From Ruminococcus sp. HUN007 (lineage in GTDB: Bacteria; Bacillota; Clostridia; Oscillospirales; Ruminococcaceae): a stretch of DNA of 64,000 bases. The DNA is taken from positions 248,001-312,000 of the forward strand of contig NZ_JOOA01000001.1 of the NCBI RefSeq assembly GCF_000712055.1, in the 5' to 3' direction. This document shows positions 8,797 to 16,515 of this stretch, one piece after another. Each line of letters begins with the position of its first letter. Position 1 is the first letter of the stretch. Below the pieces are notes generated by a model. The model was not told the DNA's origin and ran no database searches. It was given only the letters and a program-made list of their open reading frames with translations. The translations under genes were made by a program, and so were the position numbers.

Positions 8797-8825
8797 ATTT
8801 TACCATTGTACTGATGTTTCGTCAA
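8797..8825 (-). promoter_or_regulatory. Promoter of the DUF4869 module, shared block
   Basis: TTGACG (8820-8825 on the minus strand), 17-base spacer, TAAAAT (8797-8802). The block from about 8777 to 8840 is nearly the same as that at 22120-22182 in front of the HipA-like gene. Confidence 0.75.
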
Positions 8826-8872
8826 TGTAAAATTATCCCGATTTGGTATGGTGAATAAAGAAAGCGGCAGTA

Positions 8873-8894
8873 AATCGACTTTACTGCCGCTCTC
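8873..8894 (-). terminator. Hairpin terminator after the Cys-rich miniprotein
   Basis: GCGGCAGTAAA pairs with TTTACTGCCGC. It lies downstream of the small gene at 9000-9173 and upstream of the DUF4869 promoter. A similar GGCAGTAAA hairpin lies at 22192-22216 upstream of the HipA-like promoter. Confidence 0.55.
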
Positions 8895-8999
8895 GGTACG
8901 CCTTCGGAGTGCTACTTATAAATTTTCATCTTTGTAAGATGAAAATTGAATTTTACGGATACTGTCATATGATCATCTTTCTTTAGTACCCCATACTGC

Positions 9000-9173
9000 T
9001 CACTTACCGTCTATGATTATTTTGCTTCCGCATTTGGTGCAGATAATGATTTTATCTTTGTTCTGAAAAGGATGAGTTTTGCGATTATGAAGTTCACATT
9101 CGATGCATGGGGATTTTACGCATTTTATCATGCCGAGATGATACGGACAGGTTTTGCATTTAAGTTTTATCAT
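9000..9173 (-). CDS. Cys-rich zinc-ribbon-like miniprotein
   Basis: A 57-codon frame starts MIKLKCKTCPYHLGMIKC and continues with SPCIECELHN and IIICTKCGSK. It has eight cysteines, mostly in C-x2-C pairs (positions 6/9, 18, 23/26, 45/48) plus His residues, which fits one or two small zinc-binding knuckles. AGAGGTGG lies 6 bases upstream of the ATG, and a hairpin follows the stop. It is probably real despite its size. The role is unknown: such miniproteins occur as regulators or anti-repressors in mobile regions. Confidence 0.65.
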   Translation of the reverse strand: MIKLKCKTCPYHLGMIKCVKSPCIECELHNRKTHPFQNKDKIIICTKCGSKIIIDGK

Positions 9174-9241
9174 TTAAATCCACCTCTTTCTATGCTATTG
9201 GATTTGGTTTCTGATATTATTATAGCATAGCGGAGAGAGAA

Positions 9242-9266
9242 AAAGGTCACCTAGTGGGCGACCTTT
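9242..9266 (-). terminator. Hairpin terminator of the 385-residue gene
   Basis: AAAGGTC pairs with GACCTTT around a GC-rich loop, with T residues after it on the minus strand. The same hairpin type recurs at 20874-20898 and 26517-26546. Confidence 0.7.
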
Positions 9267-9294
9267 GATATTTTTTATTATTTTCATTTTAAGA

Positions 9295-10452
9295 TTAGAA
9301 TCCAAAAAAGTTAGCAATTCTTTGTCCTACTGATTTAACCTTTTCAACTACTTTTCTTCCAGTATCAACAATAGCTCTGCCAGCCGTTTTAACAATATTT
9401 ACGGCTCCGGTCGCTACCTTCTTCACACCTTCTGAAACAGCAGTTGCTATTTTACCACCTGCCATTTTAGATAGCGAACTAGTAACCACCGTACTTACTG
9501 CCGCTCCGACTGGGCCAAAAACTGCTGTTGCAGCAACCTTAACACCAGTTTTGAGTGCATCGGTTGCCATTCCTGCAAGTACTGATACAGCTACATCACC
9601 GGCACGGCTTAGTCCTTCGGAAACTGTCATCTTACCTGTTGCTACCTTAAAGGCAATCTTGATATTCTCGACTGCAGTATATGCGATATTGGTAAGAACC
9701 TTCACCGGCGTACCTTTAGGAAGTATGCGAAGCATTCCTTTTTCAGAAGCAATATAGAGCGATCCAGCAACTGCCGCCTTTGCTCCTGTATCAAGACCTG
9801 AAGTAACTGCTCTTTCAACTACCTCACCAACATCAACACTTTCGCCAGTAACTATTGACTCAACTATCTCACTTCCGACAGACGCCGCTGCTTTAAGAAC
9901 AGCATTGTTTGCAGCCTGCTTTCCAACACCCATAGCGAGCTCGGAAAGTTTATATTCGTTCCAGCTTTTTTCATCCCAGTTCTGTCCGGAAGGCTGATTA
10001 TCATCGTGAACCTCATAGGCCTCAATATCAATAACCATATCTTTCTGACTGGAAGTATCTTTTCCGGTAAGCGTATCGTAAATGAATTCATTTACCTGCT
10101 GAAGTGATTCAGAACAATCTTCATAGAACTTAACTGCAGCCTCTCGACTTTCATTTTCAAGGACACTCTTTGTTTTTTCAGCAAACCATGCATCGCGGTT
10201 TACCCCACGTTCTTTTGCTGCATCCAAATCTCGAAGATTTTCATTGTTCTGGCGTATCGTTGACATTATCGTGTCAATACTATGGTTCAGCTCATCCTTG
10301 CTTTTCTCTGGAAGGTACTCACCGAATTTTCTTTCAAGATAAGGACGAACACCATCTTCACTGACATTATTTACGCCACCGACCATGTCACGTAAAAGAG
10401 CATTAAAATTTTCTGTTTCTTTATTGATAATACTTTCAAAAATTCCTGACAT
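9295..10452 (-). CDS. Gly/Ala-rich protein of unknown function with amphipathic C-terminal half
   Basis: The 385-residue protein has a charged helical N-terminal half (residues 1-150) and a C-terminal half (about 165-385) made of repeated Ala/Gly/Val helices, for example VKVAATAVFGPVGAAVSTVV, ending in a basic tail VEKVKSVGQRIANFFGF. There is no signal peptide. Glycine-zipper helices of this sort occur in pore-forming or membrane-inserting proteins and in secreted effectors, so a toxin-like role is possible but not shown. Its ribosome site CAGGAGG is intact, but an IS1182-type element starts about 40 bases upstream and has probably removed its promoter. Confidence 0.55.
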   Translation of the reverse strand: MSGIFESIINKETENFNALLRDMVGGVNNVSEDGVRPYLERKFGEYLPEKSKDELNHSIDTIMSTIRQNNENLRDLDAAKERGVNRDAWFAEKTKSVLENESREAAVKFYEDCSESLQQVNEFIYDTLTGKDTSSQKDMVIDIEAYEVHDDNQPSGQNWDEKSWNEYKLSELAMGVGKQAANNAVLKAAASVGSEIVESIVTGESVDVGEVVERAVTSGLDTGAKAAVAGSLYIASEKGMLRILPKGTPVKVLTNIAYTAVENIKIAFKVATGKMTVSEGLSRAGDVAVSVLAGMATDALKTGVKVAATAVFGPVGAAVSTVVTSSLSKMAGGKIATAVSEGVKKVATGAVNIVKTAGRAIVDTGRKVVEKVKSVGQRIANFFGF

Positions 10453-10492
10453 ATTATATTCCTCCTGTTATATTATATAAATGATTAGATTA

Positions 10493-12351
10493 GAGCGTCA
10501 AAACAGCGATTTTGACTTTTCAAAATTCCAATAGAATCTTGAAAATTTAATATTATTACAAATTATGGATATATCGAAACGTAAATCTCAATATTTAGTA
10601 GCTTTCCTTACTCATTTTTCAGGCTATTACCGCATTTTGGGCGCGGCATGCCGAGCCTTGCATGAATTTGCAAAACTTCTGGATGTTCATAGCAGTTACT
10701 TTAGCTCCAAAGAATAGTTTCTTTCGAATCATACCTCTTGCCGGTATTTTGTCAACATGATATTTTCTTCGAAGAATGGATGGAAGTGATTCAACACCAT
10801 TTCGGAATTTAGTTAAGTCACTAAATTCTTTTGTAGAACGTTTTCTCTGTTGCTGAGCTCTGTTTTTACTTTTTAATGAGACTGTTTTCTTACAAACCTT
10901 TACTCTCAAGTTAGGTTTACATTCATTAAAGTGTGGACAGTTTTCGCACTTTTCTTTATCGAAGGATGCTACACACTGCCCTGTCTTTTTATTGTAGCTG
11001 CAGCTTATTGGTTCATGTCCTCCGGGACACTTTAAGATCTGTGTTCCGTCTTCACTGAATTCAAAATCAGCATTGATATCTGGTGTTTCTTTACCAGTAA
11101 GATTAGTGTTTACAATTTCAATGTTTTTTGATTTTGCTAATGCTTCATCAGCTGTATATGCACCGTCAGCTACTATTACTGTGCGGTCGTCTTCCGGCTG
11201 AGAATTCATTCTTTCCATTGCATCATTGATGAATTTCTTATCACTGTAATTGTTTGCTTCAAACTGAAAATCAGTTACAAGCGTATCACCGTTTTCATTT
11301 GATGATTCTACTAAATTTGCAGCGTATCCTATATGATTTTTACCTGCTTTATGGCGAAATGTTGCTTCCGGATCCGCAGGATTCTGAAGTATTGAAGAAT
11401 CCATACTTGAATCGTCTGCATCTTTAAGCTGACGGATTCCGTTAGGATATATGTTAGTCTGCTCATTGAGAAAGCGTACCAGCAATTTATATGCACTGCT
11501 GTCTTCAATATCTTCATCACACAGGTTCATCAGAATTTTTGCATCTTCAAGAATAGTTACAATCTTGCTATCAACAGATTCACTACGATTATGATATACT
11601 ACTTTATTTCTGTCATCTACATCAGCATAATGCATGTATTCCAAAGGCACTTCTGCATTACTGCGTTTCATCTCTTTTACAAGGTTTGAAACACATGTAT
11701 AAAGCAGTTCGAGACGCGACATTTTCTTCACATTTGCAGATATCATCATGCTATCCATACGTTTAAGATGATGATCTATTCCCATAACAAGCGCCATAAC
11801 ATCTGTTATTTCTTTTTCCGTATTTTGTATGAGATCTATTCCTGTTTCAATTTCATACATTGCTAATCTTTCACGAAATCTTCCAAGACTTCTGTCACTA
11901 AGGGGCTGTTCATCAAATGATGTTGTGTGAAGTGCATACTGATATCTTATGTCAAACAGCAATGATTCAAGAAATTCATCATCGGACTGTCCTGTTAGCT
12001 GCTGAATGAATATTGCGCCTACGAGAACGTTTACCGGAGTATTTGGACGCGATAATTTTTCGCTGTAAAGAACCGCATACGGTGTTTCATCTATTGCAGG
12101 AAATACTTTTTCAGCAAATACTTTTGCCCATGATTTTTCTAAAAATCTGCGTTCTCTTTCTGTTAAATTCAGCGTGGAATCGAACATTGATATTTGTTCA
12201 TTCCTTAAATCGTTTGCTACGAATGACATTTCTTTTTCCTCCGAAATTTGATACTTCTATTGTACCATATTTCGCGTTTTCATTTGTTGTAATAATATTA
12301 AATTTTCAAGATGCTTTTGTTGGCTCAGATTGGTCTTACCCTTTTGACGCC
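10493..12351. mobile_element. IS1182-family insertion sequence
   Basis: The element carries one transposase gene and ends in short inverted repeats. The left end begins GAGCGTCAAAA at 10493 and the right end reads GGGCGTCAAAA on the complementary strand, ending near 12351. No clean target duplication is visible. It lies just upstream of the 385-residue gene. A 105-bp element with related ends lies at 12928-13032. Confidence 0.7.
10619..12229 (-). CDS. IS1182-family transposase
   Basis: The 536-residue DDE transposase looks intact. It has the N-terminal DUF772-type domain (SRPNTPVNVLVGAIFIQQLT, FDIRYQYALHT, SDRSLGRFRERL) and a catalytic core with the Asp of MDSSILQNPADPEATFRHKA and of VIVADGAYTADEAL. 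A Cys-rich segment (CENCPHFNEC) and a basic C-terminus (RRKYHVDKIPARGMIRKKLF) complete it. No frameshift is visible, so the element may be active. A GGAGGAAAAAG site precedes the ATG. Confidence 0.88.
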   Translation of the reverse strand: MSFVANDLRNEQISMFDSTLNLTERERRFLEKSWAKVFAEKVFPAIDETPYAVLYSEKLSRPNTPVNVLVGAIFIQQLTGQSDDEFLESLLFDIRYQYALHTTSFDEQPLSDRSLGRFRERLAMYEIETGIDLIQNTEKEITDVMALVMGIDHHLKRMDSMMISANVKKMSRLELLYTCVSNLVKEMKRSNAEVPLEYMHYADVDDRNKVVYHNRSESVDSKIVTILEDAKILMNLCDEDIEDSSAYKLLVRFLNEQTNIYPNGIRQLKDADDSSMDSSILQNPADPEATFRHKAGKNHIGYAANLVESSNENGDTLVTDFQFEANNYSDKKFINDAMERMNSQPEDDRTVIVADGAYTADEALAKSKNIEIVNTNLTGKETPDINADFEFSEDGTQILKCPGGHEPISCSYNKKTGQCVASFDKEKCENCPHFNECKPNLRVKVCKKTVSLKSKNRAQQQRKRSTKEFSDLTKFRNGVESLPSILRRKYHVDKIPARGMIRKKLFFGAKVTAMNIQKFCKFMQGSACRAQNAVIA

Positions 12352-12575
12352 CGAATCATGATTAATATTTCGAAAGATATATTTTGATTATAAGTAATGT
12401 GAATCTTTACAATCAATTTGAAATATTTCAACTTTTAATTCTTTTATTCAAATAATAAGGCAGATAATCCTACACATTTGTTGCACTTTATTTTTTACAT
12501 ATTCTCATGTTTTTCATCACCGATATTGATACATATTCCCATAACATCACTTACATTTTTGATGATAGGTTATAG
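12352..12575. other. Intergenic stretch without a gene
   Basis: Between the end of the insertion sequence and the promoter at 12576 the DNA is very A/T-rich. No open frame with a ribosome site and no strong hairpin was seen on either strand. Confidence 0.5.
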
Positions 12576-12604
12576 TTGACATTTGAACATCAGAAATATA
12601 TAAT
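12576..12604 (+). promoter_or_regulatory. Perfect consensus promoter of the 80-residue gene
   Basis: TTGACA (12576-12581), 17-base spacer, TATAAT (12599-12604). It is one of very few plus-strand promoters in the island. Confidence 0.85.
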
Positions 12605-12633
12605 ATAAATGAAACCCAAGGAGGTGAACTTCA

Positions 12634-12876
12634 ATGTTAAATAATGATAAATTGATTCGATACGCTCTTGATTTGGCTTATATTATCAAGTATACTAATA
12701 AAATCATCGACAAGCTATTGGATTTCCAAATGCGTCCTGATTACGCTGGAATGAACAGAAAACAGAGATTTGATATGGCATCCGATTTTAAAAACTCAAA
12801 TAAAAACAAAATAAAGGAATTGTCAATCATATTAGATAAGATTCAGGAAGATTATGAATTTTCTTATCTTAAATAA
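12634..12876 (+). CDS. Small hypothetical helical protein
   Basis: The 80-residue protein (MLNNDKLIRYALDLAYIIKY at the start, then a charged helical tail with KNKIKELSIILDKIQEDYEF) has no recognised domain. It appears real because a full-consensus promoter and an AAGGAGGTGA ribosome site precede it. It is the only plus-strand gene between 2 and 25 kb and lies between the insertion sequence and the MITE. It could be a small regulator or antitoxin, but nothing in the sequence proves that. Confidence 0.6.
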   Translation: MLNNDKLIRYALDLAYIIKYTNKIIDKLLDFQMRPDYAGMNRKQRFDMASDFKNSNKNKIKELSIILDKIQEDYEFSYLK

Positions 12877-12927
12877 TATTGATAAAATATTTTTAGTCTC
12901 TATATTTATTTTAATTAATATAATGAC

Positions 12928-13032
12928 TCAAGCGTCAAAAGTTGTTTTTCAAGAAAAGCATTCATACTGAATTAGGTAATTAAGGAATTCAGTATCAATG
13001 GAAGTCTAAAAACAAATCTTTTGGCGCTCATA
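12928..13032. mobile_element. MITE-like element with IS1182-like ends
   Basis: The left end AAGCGTCAAAAG-TTGTTTTT mirrors the right end (complement GAGCGCCAAAAGATTTGTTTTT split here as GAGCGCCAAAAG and ATTTGTTTTT). Inside, ATACTGAATT pairs with AATTCAGTAT, so the whole 105 bp folds into a nested hairpin. It has no coding capacity. The ends share GCGTCAAAA with the insertion sequence 0.6 kb to the left, which could mobilise it. Confidence 0.55.
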
Positions 13033-13104
13033 TTATATATTATTTTAAACTATTTATTATCCTATTTTTAGTCTCATATATAAACACCATTTTTTCAATA
13101 TCGA

Positions 13105-13190
13105 TTTAAAATCTTCAAAACTTCTTACCTGAACAACATTTTTCATTTTAAAGGGGAACTTTATTGCTTAATGTGAACTCAAAAATTCAC
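13105..13190 (-). pseudogene. Decayed fifth copy of the lectin-like paralogue (5' end only)
   Basis: The minus strand still shows the ribosome site GTGAGGTGAA, a TTG start region and codons for AIKFPFKMKNVVQVRSFEDF, matching the N-terminus of the four complete paralogues (AIKFPLKMKNGAQVRSLEEL). An early stop (TAA in place of a Lys codon) precedes it, and homology ends near 13105. The spacer before it equals the spacer between the third and fourth copies. It is the downstream end of the tandem array. Confidence 0.75.
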
Positions 13191-13207
13191 CTCACTTATA
13201 CTTTGCT

Positions 13208-14290
13208 TCATATCTTAAAATTTAAAGCAGGACGAACACCTTCCTCATAGCTGACAATAACGTAATTGATGTTTCTGGTTATGTTGTTGTATACATAACA
13301 GGTAGGTGGACTGAAATTAGGGGAAGCCGAACGTAGCCACCAACACGAATCGTTTTTTCTTTCCTTTTGTATCATTAATTGCTCTGTTTCTTCTTTTGAA
13401 AGAAGTGTCACGTTATCATTATTCACTGTAATTATCTTTTCTTTCTCATCTGCTGTAAAAGATGAGTTGTAGAAATCACCGTTTAACCATTTTCTGATTT
13501 CACTGTTCGACCAGTTGTTTGAATTACGGTCAAATTTCCTGTTACAAAGGCTCTCTGTTGTAATAGCATAAAGTGATGCATTGTCCTTGCGAAGAACTTT
13601 CCACTTTATCCTCTTTCCTTCGAAAAAGCCGAAATCAAAAATATCCCCAACTTTAAGAGAACCGATTGTTTCGTTCTTTGTAAGGTTAAACTTGAATGCC
13701 TCTTCTAAGGATTCAAGTGCATATTTTAATTTTCTATACAAATCTTGCTCAAACAGTTCATGAGTATATTGCTTCTCAAGCTCGTATGAAACTGAAAATC
13801 TGCTGTACTGATCATTTTTCTCATTGTTTATACATACACGATATTTCTGTATCTTACCTTTATCGTCTTTTATTGGAGCTACTTCTATCAAATAATCATT
13901 TAAGTTTATACTGTCATCAACCATCGATAACAGCTTTTCTTTTATTGATTTATCATCCGCCATAACGACTTCTTCTACGTCCGAAACTATATCAGGAACT
14001 GTATTGTTACCGAATTTTTCTGTCACATAACGTTCAATATCACTTTGATTAACCCCTTCAGTAATATTAAACATTGACATTACCGAGTAAACAAACTTTA
14101 TATTATTTTGATTAATACATTCTGGTAATTCATTAATTCCAAATGCCTTGCACCATCTTACTAACTGTCCACTGAAATAATAATTCATAATGCTTTCTAC
14201 ATCAGCGTTCGTTCTCAGTTCTTCAAGACTTCTTACCTGTGCTCCGTTTTTCATTTTTAACGGAAACTTTATTGCTTTATGTGAAATCAA
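13208..14290 (-). CDS. Lectin-like (DUF6273-type) recognition protein, paralogue 4
   Basis: The 360-residue protein has three parts. Residues about 1-60 are a conserved N-terminal domain (AIKFPLKMKNGAQVRSLEEL, YYFSGQLVRWCKAFG). Residues about 110-200 are a middle domain (YLIEVAPIKDDKGKIQKYRV, YELEKQYTHELFEQDL). Residues about 215-360 are a DUF6273-type domain (FDFGFFEGKRIKWKVLRKD, NWSNSEIRKWLNGDFYNSSF, WWLRS, GVRPAL). There is no signal peptide. A TTG start follows GTGAGGTGAA. It is the last complete gene of the operon led by the Ycf46-like ATPase. The stretch between WWLRS and GVRPAL differs strongly from its paralogues. Confidence 0.7.
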   Translation of the reverse strand: MISHKAIKFPLKMKNGAQVRSLEELRTNADVESIMNYYFSGQLVRWCKAFGINELPECINQNNIKFVYSVMSMFNITEGVNQSDIERYVTEKFGNNTVPDIVSDVEEVVMADDKSIKEKLLSMVDDSINLNDYLIEVAPIKDDKGKIQKYRVCINNEKNDQYSRFSVSYELEKQYTHELFEQDLYRKLKYALESLEEAFKFNLTKNETIGSLKVGDIFDFGFFEGKRIKWKVLRKDNASLYAITTESLCNRKFDRNSNNWSNSEIRKWLNGDFYNSSFTADEKEKIITVNNDNVTLLSKEETEQLMIQKERKNDSCWWLRSASPNFSPPTCYVYNNITRNINYVIVSYEEGVRPALNFKI

Positions 14291-14317
14291 AATAATTCAC
14301 CTCACTTATACTTTGCT

Positions 14318-15397
14318 TCATATCTTAAGACTTATAGCGGGACGAACACCACATTCAGCAGCACTAACATGAGTGCCATGAAAATCACCGTTTTCATAGA
14401 CTTCCCATTCACCATAACTTGCCCCAGGAAAAGGTGTTCGTAACCACCACCAAAAACCTATACTTCTTTCTTGCTGTGTCATTAATTGTTCTGCTTCTTC
14501 TTTTGAAAGAAGTGTCACTTTATCAGAATTCACAGTTAGAATCTTCTCTTTCTCATCAGCAGTAAAAGATGAATTATAAAAATCACTATTTAACCATTTT
14601 CTGATTTCACTATTCATCCAGTTATTTGAACTAATATCAAATCTACTTATTTTCAGGTTCTCAATTGTAATTGCATAAAGAGAAACGCTGTCCTTTCTAA
14701 GTACCTTCCACTTTATTTTCTTATCATTAAATCTTCCAAAATCAAAAGTATCTCCGACTTTCAGCAAACTGAATGTTCCAATCTTTGTACAGTTGAACTT
14801 CAATGTATTTTCAGAAACTTCAAGAGCATTCATTATTTTTCTGTACAAATCTTTCTCAAACAGTTCATGAGTATAATTATCATCAAGTTCATAAACAACA
14901 GAAAATCTACTATACTGATCATTTTTCTCATTGCTTATACATACACGATATTTCTGTATATTACCTTTATCGTCCTTTATCGGAACTACTTCAATCGAAT
15001 AGTCATCTAAGTTTATGTTATTATCAAGCATCGATGATAGCTTTTCTTTTATTGTTTTATCATCTGATAAACTGAATTCTTCAACATCCGTGACTTTATC
15101 ATAAGATGTATTGTCACCGAAATTTTCATTAACATATCTTATGATATCGCTTTCCTGTATGTTACCGTTAAGGCCAAGTGTCATCAATACTGATTCCACA
15201 AATTTTCTATTATCGCATTCAAACTGTTCAGGCAAATCAGTCATACCAAACGCTTTACACCATCTTGTAAGCTGACCGCTGAAATAATACTGCATAATGC
15301 TTTCAAGATCAGCGTTTTCTCTTAGCTCTTCAAGACTTCTTACCTCTACTCCGTTTTTCATTTTTAACGGAAACTTTATTGCTTTCTTTGGTTTCAT
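14318..15397 (-). CDS. Lectin-like (DUF6273-type) recognition protein, paralogue 3
   Basis: The 359-residue protein has the same three-part layout as its neighbours: N-terminal AIKFPLKMKNGVEVRSLEEL with YYFSGQLTRWCKAFG, a middle domain (YSIEVVPIKDDKGNIQKYRV), and a DUF6273-type C-terminus (FDFGRFNDKKIKWKVLRKD, WWWLRTPFPGAS, GVRPAISLKI). Its ATG overlaps the stop of paralogue 2 (ATGA), and its GAGGAA ribosome site lies inside that gene, so translation is coupled. The loop after WWLR has its own sequence (GEWEVYENGDFHGTHV). The function is not known. Confidence 0.7.
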   Translation of the reverse strand: MKPKKAIKFPLKMKNGVEVRSLEELRENADLESIMQYYFSGQLTRWCKAFGMTDLPEQFECDNRKFVESVLMTLGLNGNIQESDIIRYVNENFGDNTSYDKVTDVEEFSLSDDKTIKEKLSSMLDNNINLDDYSIEVVPIKDDKGNIQKYRVCISNEKNDQYSRFSVVYELDDNYTHELFEKDLYRKIMNALEVSENTLKFNCTKIGTFSLLKVGDTFDFGRFNDKKIKWKVLRKDSVSLYAITIENLKISRFDISSNNWMNSEIRKWLNSDFYNSSFTADEKEKILTVNSDKVTLLSKEEAEQLMTQQERSIGFWWWLRTPFPGASYGEWEVYENGDFHGTHVSAAECGVRPAISLKI

Positions 15398-16482
15398 AGC
15401 ATTTCCTCATACATATACTTAAAGAATGCTTCATTGTTAAGAATTAAAACAGGACGAACCCCCTCTTCAGAATGGATACTATGATCGCTCAAGGTTCCAT
15501 CAATATTGACTGCCCAAGTAAGTGTACCTGAACGAGGGTAAGACGAACGTAGCCACCACGAATAGAAATTTCTTTCCTGTTTTGGCATCAATTGTTCTAC
15601 CTCATCTTTTGAAAGAAGACTAACATTATCCGAATCTACAGTAAGTATCATTTTCTTTTCATCTGCTGTAAATGAAGAATTGTAAAAATTACAGTTGAGC
15701 CATTTTCTTATTTCACTATTCCACCAATTATTTGAATGTCTATCAAAAGTTCTATTACACAAACACTCTGTTGTTATCGCATAAAGAAAATTGTTTTCAT
15801 TTTTTAGTATCCTCCATTTTATTCTATCATCACCTATATGGCCAAAATAAAAAGTCTCTCCGACTTCTATTTTTTTTCGATTGAACTTCAGAGTTTTTTC
15901 TAGAGAATCAAGTGCTATTTTTATTTCTCTAATCATATCATTTTCAAATAATTCAAAAGTGTATTGCTTATCAATTTTATAAGGAACAGAAAAACTACTA
16001 TACTGGTCATTTTTCTCATTGCTTATACATACACGGTATTTCTGTATATTACCGTTCTCCGCCTTTATTGGAACTACTTCTATCAAATAATCGTCTAAGT
16101 TTATGCTGTCACCAACCATCAATAACAATTTTCCCTTTATTGTTTTGTCATCTGTAATACTATGTTCGTCAACATCAGAAACTATATCAAAAACAGTATT
16201 CGCACCGAAATTCTCATAAACATACCTCAAGATATCGCTTTCTGATATTCTATCGTTAATATGTAAAGATGATAATATAGATTTCACAAATTTCACATTA
16301 GTACTTTCAAACTGTTCTGATAATTCTGCCATATCCAAAGCCATACACCATCTGTTAAGATGGCCGCTAAAATAATATTTCATAACGCTTTCAATATCTG
16401 CATGGTTTCTTAGTTCTTCAACGCTCCTTACTTGTACTCCGTTTTTCATTATTAACGGAAATTTAATGTGTTCATTAGTCAA
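15394..16482 (-). CDS. Lectin-like (DUF6273-type) recognition protein, paralogue 2
   Basis: The 362-residue protein starts with TTG after GGGGGAATG. N-terminal domain: HIKFPLIMKNGVQVRSVEEL and YYFSGHLNRWCMALD. Middle domain: YLIEVVPIKAENGNIQKYRV. C-terminal DUF6273-type domain: FYFGHIGDDRIKWRILKNE, WWNSEIRKWLNCNFYNSSF, WWLRSSYPRSG, GVRPVLIL. Unlike the others it carries an extra 12-residue tail (NEAFFKYMYEEML), which contains the ribosome site of the next gene. This suggests the gene was joined to its neighbour by recombination. It is the most divergent of the four. Confidence 0.7.
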   Translation of the reverse strand: MTNEHIKFPLIMKNGVQVRSVEELRNHADIESVMKYYFSGHLNRWCMALDMAELSEQFESTNVKFVKSILSSLHINDRISESDILRYVYENFGANTVFDIVSDVDEHSITDDKTIKGKLLLMVGDSINLDDYLIEVVPIKAENGNIQKYRVCISNEKNDQYSSFSVPYKIDKQYTFELFENDMIREIKIALDSLEKTLKFNRKKIEVGETFYFGHIGDDRIKWRILKNENNFLYAITTECLCNRTFDRHSNNWWNSEIRKWLNCNFYNSSFTADEKKMILTVDSDNVSLLSKDEVEQLMPKQERNFYSWWLRSSYPRSGTLTWAVNIDGTLSDHSIHSEEGVRPVLILNNEAFFKYMYEEML

Positions 16483-16515
16483 TAAATCATTCCCCCTAAT
16501 ATTATTTATAAAAAA

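Noticed and set aside
10481..12367. Target-site duplication ATGATTA around the insertion sequence
   Set aside because: The word occurs on both sides but not directly at the inverted repeats, so it is probably chance in A/T-rich DNA.
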